From the NCBI GenBank assembly GCA_009733575.1, contig ML769519.1:62001-126000 (forward strand): DNA of 64,000 bases, in the 5' to 3' direction. The notes beneath the pieces were generated by a model, which saw only the letters and a list, made by a program, of their open reading frames with translations, ran no database searches and was not told the origin of the DNA. This stretch comes from Gymnopus androsaceus JB14 (Eukaryota; Basidiomycota; Agaricomycetes; Agaricales; Omphalotaceae). Below, piece after piece: positions 54,435 through 64,000 of the stretch; the first letter of the stretch is position 1; the number at the start of each line of letters is the position of its first letter. The translations under genes and the position numbers were made by a program.

Positions 54435-55782
54435 CTATTTGGCAACCCCCTTGTTGTGCAACAACCCCCTGAGTGTAACAACCCACCTCAATTACCGGGT
54501 TTAGCAGGGTTGTCGCTCAGTGAAATTCCAGATCTTATGGAATTGTTATGACATGGTACTTAATATTATATATATGGTTATCATGTTGCATGTATTAGCA
54601 CTGAAGGCACCTGAGAACTTTTTCGATTGCAAGCATAGGAAAAGATGTGCATGAATGATGAGCAATTGCCATGGTGCACATGTCATTGTATAATATATAT
54701 ATTGACATCTTTTTAACTGCCACTCAGGCATGACTATAGGCAAGCATAAAAGAAACCTGGACAGAGTGCTGTATTCATTTTTACTCTCCTCTTGTAAGTA
54801 CTGTAAATTCGGCCGCCTTCGCAGCTGATCAGAGCCGATCGGCTTGGAGGTATGGTATGTGGCTCGGATCAAGAAATGATCTTGATCTTGTGGCCACACA
54901 TATGCATGTAATCTCCAGTATGCATGCTTGTATACACTGATAGAGTGACATCAGCAAACACTCCGTGGGAACAATTAAATCAAGGCCGTAATTAGTAATG
55001 AAAAATGTTTTGTAGAAAATAAATTATTTTGAGTGATTTTTCACCCAATAAAGCACTTAAATTTCCCCCAAAAAACCACTGAAAAAATACCATCAATTTC
55101 CCTTGAAAGCAAGGGTCTTTTATGCTCATAAAAGATGAACTATTACAGTGAACTTAGCAACAAGCCACATCACAAACAAAGGCCTTTGGCAAGTTGGCAG
55201 GGTCACCATAATAGTTCATCTTTTATGAGGGCAAAAGTCCCTTGCTTTCAAGGGCAATTGATGGTATTTTTTCACTGGTTTTTCGGGGGAAATCTAAGTG
55301 TTTTATTGGGTGAAAAATCACTTGAAATAATTTATTTCTACAAAACATTTTTCATCACTAATTACAGCTTTGATTTAATTGTTCCCACAGAGTGAAAACA
55401 TGTATGATGCGGCCAGTTCTTGCAAGTGCTGGACAGTGTCTCCAGAGCCCCAGTGCTCCAGGACACAGATGGAATGGCTGGTGCTGGCCAGAGCTCACAG
55501 AGGCCTCAAAATTGCTTATTAGGAAATTAAAAGGAAATGTTGTATGAGTTTATATTTTTGACAGCACTGGCAAGCACTGGGAGCTCTGGAGCACTAGGAA
55601 TTTTACAGACTGCTGTCAAAATTAAGATGCATAATACATGTCTTGCTGATGGCCCTGTAACATTCTGTGACATGTTCCAGATGTGGTTTGGACTGCACTG
55701 TCAGGAGCAGCAGGGTTGCCAGATAGGCAATCAATCTCAGGGGGTTGTTGGAGGGTTGTTGCACAATAATGTTGCCAAATAG
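54435..55782. mobile_element. Possible TIR element with CTATTTGGCAAC ends
   Basis: CTATTTGGCAAC at 54435 and GTTGCCAAATAG at 55771-55782 form an inverted pair. Imperfect similarity continues inward (TTGTGCAACAACCC and CAACAACCCCCTGAG in both arms). The element contains the foldback MITE at 54959-55394. No transposase and no clear target duplication, so confidence is moderate. Confidence 0.5.
54959..55394. mobile_element. Foldback MITE with ~190-bp arms, 3-bp target duplication
   Basis: Starts CACTCCGTGGGAACAATTAA and ends with the inverted copy (..TTGTTCCCACAGAGTG). The arms are about 85-95% identical inverted copies over roughly 190 bp, leaving a short central loop (about 55145-55210). It is flanked by AAA on both sides (54956-54958, 55395-55397). 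CACT..AGTG ends with a 3-bp duplication fit a CACTA-type MITE, like the element at 27126. RNA from this stretch would fold into a long hairpin. Confidence 0.78.
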
Positions 55783-56075
55783 AATAATCCCCAATAGATG
55801 GCAAGAGGCCCTTAATCCCTCAAATGGATCCGAGCCCTAGACACAGATCTTGTTAACAAATATGACTACAATTGTAGGTTTTACATTAGTATATAAATTA
55901 CTACAATTGTAGGTACTCTCAATTATGTATTATATATTAATACATTTGGCGCGCAAATTTCGGGCCCGCCTCCGCTTCCCTCCCCTCCCTCGCTGCGCTC
56001 GGGGGGTCCCCCGGGCCGGGAAGTCGTCGGCGGGCACTCTAAAGCCTCGTTTGCGCTTATTTCGATAGGCGCCAA

Positions 56076-56111
56076 CCCCTAACCCTAACCCCAACCCCTA
56101 ACCACTAACCC
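56076..56111. repeat. Interstitial telomere-like tract
   Basis: CCCCTAACCCTAACCCC and degenerate continuations (about six units of C3-5TAA). The ends of the following hairpin also carry TTAGGG and CCCTAA. Confidence 0.7.
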
Positions 56112-56121
56112 AGCACGTTTG

Positions 56122-56197
56122 GCAATGCCGGACTAGCTCTCTAATGTTAGGGTTCACCCTTCGGGCGAACCCTAACGAGAGCTAGCCCCGGCATTGC
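56122..56197. repeat. Imperfect ~34-bp-arm hairpin containing TTAGGG
   Basis: GCAATGCCGG..TAGCTCTC..GTTAGGGTTC pairs with GAACCCTAACGAGAGCTAGC..CCGGCATTGC across a 7-base loop, with a few mismatches. Confidence 0.7.
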
Positions 56198-56863
56198 TTA
56201 GAAAGAAAAAATAAATATTTCATTAAATATGGTACATTGCAGAATTGAACACTCGTGGACAGTTGACGGCACGTATCAGGACTGCTGACCGAGAATCCCA
56301 CTGTGCCATAAGGCGCATGTAAATCAGTAACTTAGTTCAAATATATTACATCACTATTATTATGTTACTTACAGTTGTAATAAATTTATAGATTAATTAA
56401 AAACTTACCATTGTAATCATTAATCAACAAGTCTGGTGTCGTAGGTTGTGGATCCAACCCCTTCTTATCCAGGGAGTGTGGGATTCATGAAATGGTGGAG
56501 AAGCCACCATGAAGACCAGGGAGTGATGAGAAATGCAACAACTCCCACAATTACATACCACTTTCTAGTATTCAGGTAGTAGCAGCCTTCAAAATGTTGC
56601 AATATATTCATGAGAGGAATAGAGAAAGAAATGGATTGAATTCATGTGAAGGTGTATGTATGTGCACAGAGAATGGCCTTGCTATAATTGGCAACTGCGC
56701 GCACACATTACGAACCAAGAACCGATCTGATTTGTAATACGTACGTAACTACTTAAATACTACCGGAACAGGGGTAATCGGATGAATGCAAGTCCGAAGG
56801 AGTTGTTGAGATTCATGCACAAGCGTGCATGAGGCTCGACAACCCAGTCCAAGCTGTGTTGAT

Positions 56864-57399
56864 CAGTGTTTTCACCTAAGGGGTTATTAAGGGAATTTTT
56901 TGATCCTAAGGTCTTAAACCTTATTAAGGGCAATTTAAGGGTGTTATTTAAGGGTTAATTAAGGGTGCAAAAAATTACAAAAAATTACCACTTCAGGCAT
57001 TGCGGTACCACCAAAAGATCTATCCTACTCCATGTAATTACCCCAGAGCTCTCAAACTCACTTTTATTGAGTGCCTCATCCAAATAATGTGCTGTTTCAA
57101 CCAATTTCTTAATCATGCATCACATCCAAAAAAAATCAGAAAGTGGCAATGATTCTTTGTCCAATTTTCAGAGTTTTTTTTTGTATTATTCATTCTATAT
57201 TTTTCCAAAGTCAGCCAAAGTCAGCTTGTAAAGATTTTCAGAGATTTCGACGCCCCTGCGCCTACTGAGTTATCACGTGGATTTTGCTAAGCGCCCTTAA
57301 TTAAGACTTAGGACTTTTACTGATTCAAGCTAAGGGTTAGGCTTAAGGGTATATTAAGTCTTAAGTTAAGTTAAGACTGAGGGCTTAATGAGAACACTG
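56864..57399. mobile_element. hAT-like MITE, 536 bp, with 8-bp target-site duplication
   Basis: Starts CAGTGTTTTCACC and ends GAGAACACTG. It is flanked by GTGTTGAT on both sides (56856-56863 and 57400-57407). CAGTGTT ends and an 8-bp duplication are the usual hAT signature. The subterminal zones are filled with AAGGG/TTAAGGG motifs in opposite orientation at the two ends. No transposase frame. Confidence 0.88.
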
Positions 57400-57485
57400 G
57401 TGTTGATGCACCCAGAGAAAGTGTTGCAAGCTGGAGTAACATTACTCTGCCCTAATATTTGTAGAAGAGTTTAGTTAGAGAACAA

Positions 57486-58206
57486 CATCAGCAAAACCTG
57501 GGTGTTCTGTACAGAGCTGTACAGCTCTGTACAGAACCTACAGCACTTATAGGACCCATAGCAAGGTACCCCTCTGTACAGAACTGTGGGATGCTATGGG
57601 TTGCTGTGGATCGCTGTGGACTTCGCGGGAACGCCGCCATCAGGGTTCTATTCAATATCGATTCAATACCAAATATATTATTATTTTGAATTGATTCCCT
57701 GGCTTGCGAGAGCGAAATAGTACTAGCGAAATATTTATAAAATCATTTTATTGGCAATTCCAAACTACTTATACTACAACATACATACTTGACTCATCCG
57801 CCAGGTCTACAAATGGTGTAAAATTTCAACTGCAACCTCCTACCAGTCATCGAATCCTTCTTCAATGATGCTAAAAGATGTCATCAGATATACGATTAAA
57901 ACCTCCGAGTCAAAAACTCTGCAGAGAGCAGAACTTACAGTCTGAGTTAAGTCAAGCTTAGTGGGGGAAGGAAAAGACGTCGAACTTGTCAAAACCGTTG
58001 ATTAAATAGCATCCAAGGTCCCCGTTGCCGTATCCATCAGCTGGGAATGACAGGTGTCAGAATGCGCGAGCAACGGTGAACCTACAGCATCTTACAGGAC
58101 CTCATAGGACCTCATAGCATTCCACAGCACTGTACAGTGCTGTGGCTGCTATGGATTGCTATAAGCTGCTATAGGTGCTGTAGCGTTCACCCAGGTTCTG
58201 CTGATG
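57486..58206. mobile_element. TIR element, CATCAGCA family, 721 bp
   Basis: The left end CATCAGCAAAACCTGGGTG is identical to that of the 2.13-kb element at 50215. The right end differs by one base (58188-58206). Subterminal repeats are of the same CTATGG type with added CTGTACAG palindromes (CTGTACAGAGCTGTACAGCT near 57507; CACTGTACAGTGCTGTGG near 58128). No coding sequence. It is a shorter, diverged member of the family. Confidence 0.78.
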
Positions 58207-58576
58207 AAGAAGCCAGAGCAAAAGGACGGCAGCAGAAATGGACCACAATGATCCCAACCCAGCTATCCTCCATTTTCTTTTCATAAATGAGGCATGAGCA
58301 TGCCAGATGGTCGTTGTTATGGCCAGAGCGTCCAATCACCATGTCCAAACGATTAATCATTACTGTAGAATTTAGGATCCCTAAGTTGGGGAAGTTGTTC
58401 GAGTAAGCGCATTGGCGCCAATCATTACGAATTTTCTTGCCTGCTTTCTTCTACTCCGAATTTTGAGATCGTCTCAGTCTCAGACTCTCAGATTTGTTTA
58501 AGGTAATCCTCTCTTTTCTCTCCCTTTGCTCAACTCGGAATCCCCACAGACATACGCCATAGGCTTCAACCTATCC
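58207..58576. other. Promoter and 5' UTR of the MYND gene
   Basis: No separate gene. A probable 5' UTR intron (GTAATC..CCCACAG, about 58503-58548) lies just before the ATG at 58577. Confidence 0.5.
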
Positions 58577-59262
58577 ATGTCTACATCCACAGCGGGAACA
58601 CAAGCCAAAGTCCTTATCATCGTATATGGCTCCTGTTCTCGAGACCCCGCCGACGATGAACGATTTTCTGGATATGACCAACGTCGGGCAGAAATAACTT
58701 TACATCCAATAATCCCGCCAGAAGCCATGTCTTCTATGCCAGCCAAAAATGAATGGATGTCCAACTATATAAAAGGAATAGGCCTCGATGTCAAGCATAG
58801 CAGGAATTGGAGATGCGAATTTTGCCGGAAGCATGCACGAGAGACAATCTGGATGTCCGCATCCTGGCTACATCTCTCTCCTCCCCGAATGAACTGCTAT
58901 GTTCACTCCGTATGTGACGCCGTCCAGGGAGAGTGCGCCGTACAATTATCGGCCGTCAATGAAGAGATGGGACGATTATCCGGAATCCCCGCCAATCCCA
59001 TCACACGAAATGTCCCCTTACCTCCTGGGAGAGCTTTTCCGATGTCGGCGAGTTGTGCCTACTGCGAAAAAGATGAGACGGCCACTCATAAGCAGAAATA
59101 TCATTTGAAGACTTGTACGAGCTGCAAGGTGACGAGGTATTGCAGGTGCGTTTGCTCTCCTCCTTTATAGATATGTCCTGATTGTACGTGACTTACAGTG
59201 TGGAATGTCAAAAGCCTGACTGGAAGAGGCACAAAACTTTTGTAAGGCGATTGCCGACGTGA
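58577..59262 (+). CDS. MYND zinc-finger protein (last zinc ligand lost by an apparent one-base gap)
   Basis: Starts MSTSTAGTQAKVLIIVYGSC. The N-terminal 150 residues contain FCRKHARETIWMSASWLHLS and NCYVHSVCDAVQGECAVQLS and match no domain I know. The C-terminus is a MYND finger: CAYCEKDETATHKQKYHLKT, CTSCKVTRYC, an intron of normal type, then SVECQKPDWKRHKT. MYND domains bind proline-rich partners. The expected ending FCKAIADVKW is found one frame away after a run of four T (59238-59241), where five would restore it. As read, the protein ends TFVRRLPT, stop at 59262, without the last Cys. This may be a homopolymer length error. Confidence 0.75.
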
Positions 59263-59406
59263 AATGGGTATGGAACTAACCTATTAGAATATGTATCACA
59301 CCATCAACTAGGCCCAATACAACTATGTACCGTTTTTATCTCCATTTAAACAGCGCTATTCTTGAACCATCTCTCTAATCGCTTACATCTTGTTGTTCCG
59401 ACGAAC

Positions 59407-61648
59407 ATGCAGATGCTCACCTCCTTCAGCTTTCTGGTTTTCTATGTGTGCCTAGCACAGGCCCGACAGTACTGCACATATGGGCAAACATGTTGGCCTG
59501 ATGCACATGAATGGGAGGGGTTGAATACGACGGTCGAAGGTCATCTAGTTGTCACTTATCCTCCAGCAGCTCCGTGTCACAGTGATACTCCGGTCTTCGA
59601 TCCAGCCATCTGCGCACTCGCGCAAGCCGAATGGACAGACAGCAATTTCCGAGTGTCACTTCCAGGTGCATACCTAGAGTAAGCGTTGCCTACCTTTCAA
59701 CTCACGGGCTCCAAAACACTTGTATAGCACTTACTGGGAAAACGGCAACACCTCCTGCTTCATTGACACTCCATTGTCTCAACCGTGCCAACAAGGACTA
59801 GTTCCCGTACTATCTGTTAACGCCACAAAGACAAAACACATACAAGCTGCAGTTCTATTCTCTGCTAAACATCAGTTGCGTCTTCGTGTCAAGTGCAGCG
59901 GGCATGATCTTTTAGGGCGCTCGAGCGGTGAGGGCTCGTTTTCCATTTGGACGCACCACATGAATACCACAGATTTTTTGGATGATTTCATACCTGCCGG
60001 AGCACCAGACGGGACTCCCTCGACCGGAGCGGTGGTTGTGGGAGCCGGGGTTGCATTGCAAGGTACCGGTACTTATTCCTTTTCTGTAACTTTCACTCAC
60101 GAAAATTGAAGATTTATATGTTGCCGCCCATGCTGCCGATGTTATTGTTGTTAGTGGGCAAGCTCATACGGTTTGTATATCGGGGGGATATATAACTGGA
60201 GGAGGTGTATGTCGAATCTCTTTGTTTGACTTTATTCGGCGTAACTGACCTTGAGCATATTCATCTAGCATTCGATGTTGAGTAGAAACTATGGGCTTGC
60301 CATTGACAGTAATTGTTTTTTTTTGCGCTAGTTATATGCATTGACATTGACCTGAAAATCCCAGATGTTCTTCAGTTTACAGTGGTTAGCGCTGACGGAA
60401 ATGTTGATACTGTGAACGAGTTTATCAACCCAGATCTATTTTATGTGCGTGCTGAGCATTCTGGTGTGTGGCACTGGACGACTAATATATTCTAGGCTTT
60501 GAGAGGCAAGCTGTCTGCGTGCATGAGGTACTGTCATTCTAACCATTTTACTATTATCAGGCGGTGGCGGTGGAGCATTTGGGGTATATCTCTCCCTCTA
60601 ACCTATGCGGAAGGACATGAATCAAACTGCTTTCAGATCATTGTAGATGCTACATACCTGACACATCCACCATCTTCCATTCTCGTTGGGTTGCATCAGT
60701 TCGCTGCTGACACTCCCGAGGATAATGTTGTCGATTTGGTTAATTTATTCTTGGTACAGTCAGCCTTACTCGACGCGAACTGGACATGTACCATTTCTGT
60801 CCTTGGAGGGTCTCCACAAGTGTAGTTGCGTGGAAATTAGATCCTTCTCCCAGTGACAACGATACTATTAACGAGTTGTTAAACCAGCCGCCATCCAGCG
60901 CTGGAAACTTTACGTTTAGTAGTATTACCTTTGCATCGCACCTTGACGCGTATCAAACCCTCACTCCACCCGACACTGTAAGGTTGCTTTTTGTACAATT
61001 TATGACTGCTCATTTACACTTCTTTTAGGCAGGAACCGCTGGTATTATCGGATCTAGACTACTTACTTTAGATACATTCTCCTCACAAGAAACAGCTGAA
61101 GCATTGGCTGAATTGTGTGTCACGGACACCGTCGTTGTAATTAACGGAGGTTAGTCATTAACCTCGACTGATTCCTTCACCCACTCTCTTTTTAGTCGGT
61201 GGTGGCCACGTATGGGACATACCTGTAAATGCAACTGCCATAAATCCTGCATGGCGTATAAACGCTACTCATCACGTTATCGTGGCCAACTCGGGGTGGA
61301 ATACCTCATCGACGCAAGAGGAGAGGGATGCCTCGATAGCCCTCGTTCGGGAACAATATCTCACATTGGATAGCAGATTCAGTCACGGGCTGGGAGCTTA
61401 TCTGAACGAAGCAGACGCGGTAAAAATTTCCTTTTGCAGACGCGTTAACGCTAACGATCTTTAAGGATGATCCAGGGTATCCAGAGATATTTTGGGGGTC
61501 GAATTATGAGAAATTGCTTGAGATTAAGCAACGAAGGTGGGTGTATTCTCGTACTTTATGTATTTCAGTCTTTGAAAACTTGGTTAGGGATCCTGACGGC
61601 GTCTTTTCGTGTCGACTGTGTATAGGTATGGAGTTGAATGGATTCTAG
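59407..61648 (+). CDS. BBE-like FAD-dependent oxidoreductase, secreted (one apparent frameshift)
   Basis: VAO-type flavoenzyme related to berberine-bridge-like and isoamyl alcohol oxidases. Signal peptide MQMLTSFSFLVFYVCLAQA. FAD-binding PCMH domain: VPVLSVNATKTKHIQAAVLF, VKCSGHDLLGRSSGEGSFSI (the GHD segment that normally flanks the flavin His/Cys link), ISGGYITGGGHSMLSRNYGL, and after a GC..AG intron RGGGGGAFG. Near 60785 the frame shifts: ALLDANWT continues as MYHFCPWRVSTSVVAWKLD one frame over, so a base is missing. The C-terminal BBE motif is present (GLGAYLNEADADDPGYPEIF, then WGSNYEKLLEIKQRRDPDGV), ending near 61648. About ten short introns. The substrate could be a sugar, alcohol or alkaloid and is not predictable here. 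Confidence 0.85.
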
Positions 61649-62731
61649 AATACATATTTTTTCTATCGTAAGGACTTCAAGCGCATCACAGTCTTGTGAG
61701 TGGATTCTAGCTGGGGAAGTATAAGTAGTATGACAGCTTGCTCTTGCCATAAAAATCCACGCGAAGACCCGCTTCAGGCAGTTTGGCCACTGACAACGCT
61801 ACTACACGCAGCACCATGGAAGCTGCCAACTGATAGTCTAGTACTAATCTAGCATCGTCGAGATTTCAGAGAAATACCAACTCCGCGATCTCGAACTTCA
61901 AAAACGGGCATGATTGTTGTTGGAACCAGTGATTGAAGACATCAATCCTGTCCGTCCCAAATTCATAGAGCTTTATAGACCGAGGAACAATGTTATGTCC
62001 CAAATTCGAAGGGTTAAGCCTATCCCAATGATCGTAAACCAACTCCTCGGCCTCAGCGCTCAGCACCTTGAAATGTATGGCATGGATTAACAGAGAGCTC
62101 AGTAAATCGAGTCAAACAGGGAGCTTTGAGCACGTCAACCATCGCCGTTCTGAGTAAAGAAGACACCATGTATGCTTTCGTACCACGGTCATCCAAGTTA
62201 ATGGCGACCCAGTCGAATTCGCTATCGTTCAGGATGTTTTCGAGATTTGTAATTCCGAATCCTTTGCCACTGCTCGCTTACTTACACACTTATACTCGGT
62301 CGTTATCTATCCCATCCCAATTCATGTGTTCTCGTCACTGACATATCATCGCGCAATCTCTCTCTCTTTCTGTCTATTTCTCGGACCTGGGACACCTGAG
62401 CTCTCATCCATACATATTATTGCATGGGTTACAGTAACATGATTGATACTTTGATACTTGGCTACATCTACGTACATCCGCTCGCTGTTAGAAATAGGAA
62501 CCTTTAACAAAACAAATTTCTTTAATATTCATTATTGACCACTATCGCTAGACGTGAGCTAGTTTACTGGAAAGATTTTGAAAGTGGTTCCAAGAAATAA
62601 CATGGAAATATCTGATATCTACCAGGTCTAAAGATATATATAGTCTAGGTAGGACCTGGGACGGTAAGTATGAAACAAATTAATCACCAAGAGAAACGCC
62701 TCCCCGGCTGCAAGTAACTTTCCAAACCAAA
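61649..62731. other. Intergenic with LRR fragment
   Basis: A minus-strand piece at 62066-61866 (AEELVYDHWDRLNPSNLGHN..DVFNHWFQQQSCPFLKFEIA) looks like the end of an F-box/LRR protein without the rest. From about 62530 the sequence is the shared 3' flank of the F-box repeat, also present at 32960-33140. Confidence 0.45.
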
Positions 62732-64000
62732 TTAAACACCAAAAAACAATCGCCCTCCTTCATCTACACGGCACATGGAATACCGTGTAGGAAGATCCCG
62801 GCTCGGATTGTAAGGATGATCCCCGACAAACCGACTGTTTGATTCCGAGCGAACGTGTATGCCTTGGAATAACGACGCCACAATATCATTGTATGGATTC
62901 AAATCCCCAAGCAACTGGACACGGTCTAAGATGCATTGCGAGTAAGATAACATCGCTTTGAGCTCGTCAAAACGCTGTTTCGCAACATCGCAAAATGAGC
63001 CTTTGTTGATGTCTCGGGCTTGAAGATGGGTCAAATTAGGCAGTTGAACGGACTGCCAAGCACCAGCGACAACGTGTTTATCGATTTTCAGGTTCAAGGT
63101 CCTGAGATGGGTATGATGGACGCGGGGAATGGGAATGGGTGTACCTCCAAATGGGTTAACGTAGTGCACTGTTAAAGTCTTCAACATCGGACACTTTTCA
63201 AGTAAAACTGCAAAGGAGCAGCCTTGATAGAATCCGATCTGTAACTTGACCAGATGCGTTAGCTCGGCTGTATCGGTAGCACGAAGATGGGAAATGTCAA
63301 GGTTGTGAAGCTGAGGACAGCGAATGAATGAATTTCCAAGTATTCCATCGGCAGAGACGTCGTTTGCATCGATCAACATGGTGTCAAGAATGGAGAAAGG
63401 ATTTCCTGTGAAATGACAAGCTTGCTTTAGAATGTAATTCAGGATCGGTGCGTTTGCCCTCAATTTGAACACCTTCCATTTATCTGCATGTCGCGCCAGA
63501 TCATCTAGAACACGGCAAAGCCCAAGATTAAGCTCAACCTGGCTACAAAGCAGGTAGAGGCATATAGGCACAGTCCCAGAGCGTGCGAGACACACCCTCA
63601 GTATGGCATGTTCAATGTCAAGGCAAAGTTCTGCAAGCTCCATACCTAGGACGGACCAGAACGAGGGTTGGGAGACGATGATTTCTCGCCACAAAGAAGA
63701 AACCCACGCCAATGGAAAGATGGAAATTCCCGCACGTCTACTGAAACCAGGTCTGACCAGTATAGGACCTGGAGCGACGAGCTTGAATATCTCGCTCAAG
63801 ATTTCCGGTGGAAGTCTGCGAATGGGAGCAAGTAGTAAAGATTCCTGGAGTTCCAATAATTTTGCGAGCTGGACGCGTCGTATATCTTCCAGGTCGCATT
63901 TCTCGAAATTACGACGGGCCTCTGCTATCAAGACGCGGTACTGTGACCGCTCGACGACTGAATTCGGGATGAAATTGGATCTGCTGCGAAAAAAAGCTTC
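62732..64000 (-). CDS. F-box/LRR-type protein, intact as far as visible (5' end outside window)
   Basis: The only undisrupted member of the family here. Reading inward from the right edge, the open frame gives EAFFRSRSNFIPNSVVERSQ, RRNFEKCDLEDIRRVQLAKL, the F-box RRLPPEILSEIFKLVAPGPI, RAGISIFPLAWVSSLWREII, then repeats such as CPQLHNLDISHLRATDTAEL, LLEKCPMLKTLTVHYV and HLRTLNLKIDKH. It ends YSMCRVDEGGRLFFGV, stop. By family it would be a Skp1-binding adaptor of an SCF ubiquitin ligase with an LRR-like substrate domain. The start codon (MSGFEK-like in other copies) should lie about 40 codons beyond base 64000. Confidence 0.82.
   Translation of the reverse strand, partial: EAFFRSRSNFIPNSVVERSQYRVLIAEARRNFEKCDLEDIRRVQLAKLLELQESLLLAPIRRLPPEILSEIFKLVAPGPILVRPGFSRRAGISIFPLAWVSSLWREIIVSQPSFWSVLGMELAELCLDIEHAILRVCLARSGTVPICLYLLCSQVELNLGLCRVLDDLARHADKWKVFKLRANAPILNYILKQACHFTGNPFSILDTMLIDANDVSADGILGNSFIRCPQLHNLDISHLRATDTAELTHLVKLQIGFYQGCSFAVLLEKCPMLKTLTVHYVNPFGGTPIPIPRVHHTHLRTLNLKIDKHVVAGAWQSVQLPNLTHLQARDINKGSFCDVAKQRFDELKAMLSYSQCILDRVQLLGDLNPYNDIVASLFQGIHVRSESNSRFVGDHPYNPSRDLPTRYSMCRVDEGGRLFFGV

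Larger units (their letters stand above)
55783..56863. other. Non-coding; GC-rich patch, telomere-like tract and hairpin
   Basis: No gene. It holds two copies of the palindrome CTACAATTGTAG (near 55869 and 55904), a GC-rich patch at 55950-56040 in otherwise AT-rich DNA, the C3-4TAA-like tract at 56076-56111, and the hairpin at 56122-56197. These may be parts of one unidentified element. Confidence 0.5.

Noticed and set aside
55537..55782. Open frame starting MLYEFIFLTALASTGSSGAL with a signal-like start
   Set aside because: It lies within inverted-repeat transposon DNA and runs into the terminal repeat; no homology or intron evidence.

Overview
The window looks like nuclear DNA of a filamentous basidiomycete, most likely an Agaricomycete. 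The genes are split by many short introns (mostly 45-65 nt, GT..AG, with at least two GC..AG). Families typical of that group appear: a long-type unspecific peroxygenase, a BBE-like FAD oxidase, secreted GH20 and GH11 enzymes, repeated F-box/LRR genes, lineage-specific multi-pass membrane proteins, and abundant MITE-like elements. No rRNA, tRNA, CRISPR or prokaryotic operon structure was seen. I could not name the species.

Layout. 1-2.2 kb: a broken GH11 xylanase (minus), then a degraded F-box gene split by a hAT-like MITE. 2.6-6.2 kb: a clean secreted protein of unknown function and weak gene candidates. 6.3-16 kb is a conserved block, all plus strand: epsin (ENTH), beta-N-acetylhexosaminidase (GH20), NOT2 of the CCR4-NOT complex, and the geranylgeranyltransferase-I beta subunit. 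17.3-24.2 kb (minus): a multi-pass membrane protein and two tandem HXXXD acyltransferase copies. 24.5-31.4 kb: an O-fucosyltransferase-like protein, an F-box relic with a 645-bp MITE beside it, an SRPK-like kinase and an eight-cysteine secreted protein (minus). 33-44.7 kb is a mosaic of duplicated modules (F-box gene head-to-head with an unknown family 'B') around an unknown nuclear-type protein with a cysteine cluster and a peroxygenase. 45-48.6 kb: a membrane protein, small unknown genes and a small Tim9-like protein that carries a secretory signal. 50-58.3 kb is dominated by transposable elements but holds a second copy of the multi-pass membrane protein. 58.5-64 kb: a MYND zinc-finger protein, a BBE-like oxidase and an F-box gene running off the right edge.

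The clearest new observation is the gene at 48098-48545. Its C-terminal half has the twin CX3C motif and exact spacing of mitochondrial Tim9, but it follows an apparent signal peptide and a Lys-Arg site. Other strong points are three MITEs with perfect target-site duplications, a family of elements ending in CATCAGCA with dense subterminal repeats, complementary decay of two tandem acyltransferases, and single-base indels that break at least seven otherwise well-conserved genes. The last point suggests consensus errors, so several genes called disrupted here may be intact in the organism.

The genes do not form one pathway. Functional themes are secreted carbohydrate and aromatic oxidation (GH11, GH20, peroxygenase, BBE oxidase) and housekeeping (epsin, NOT2, GGTase-I). 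Exon boundaries were placed by eye from splice consensus and family reading frame.
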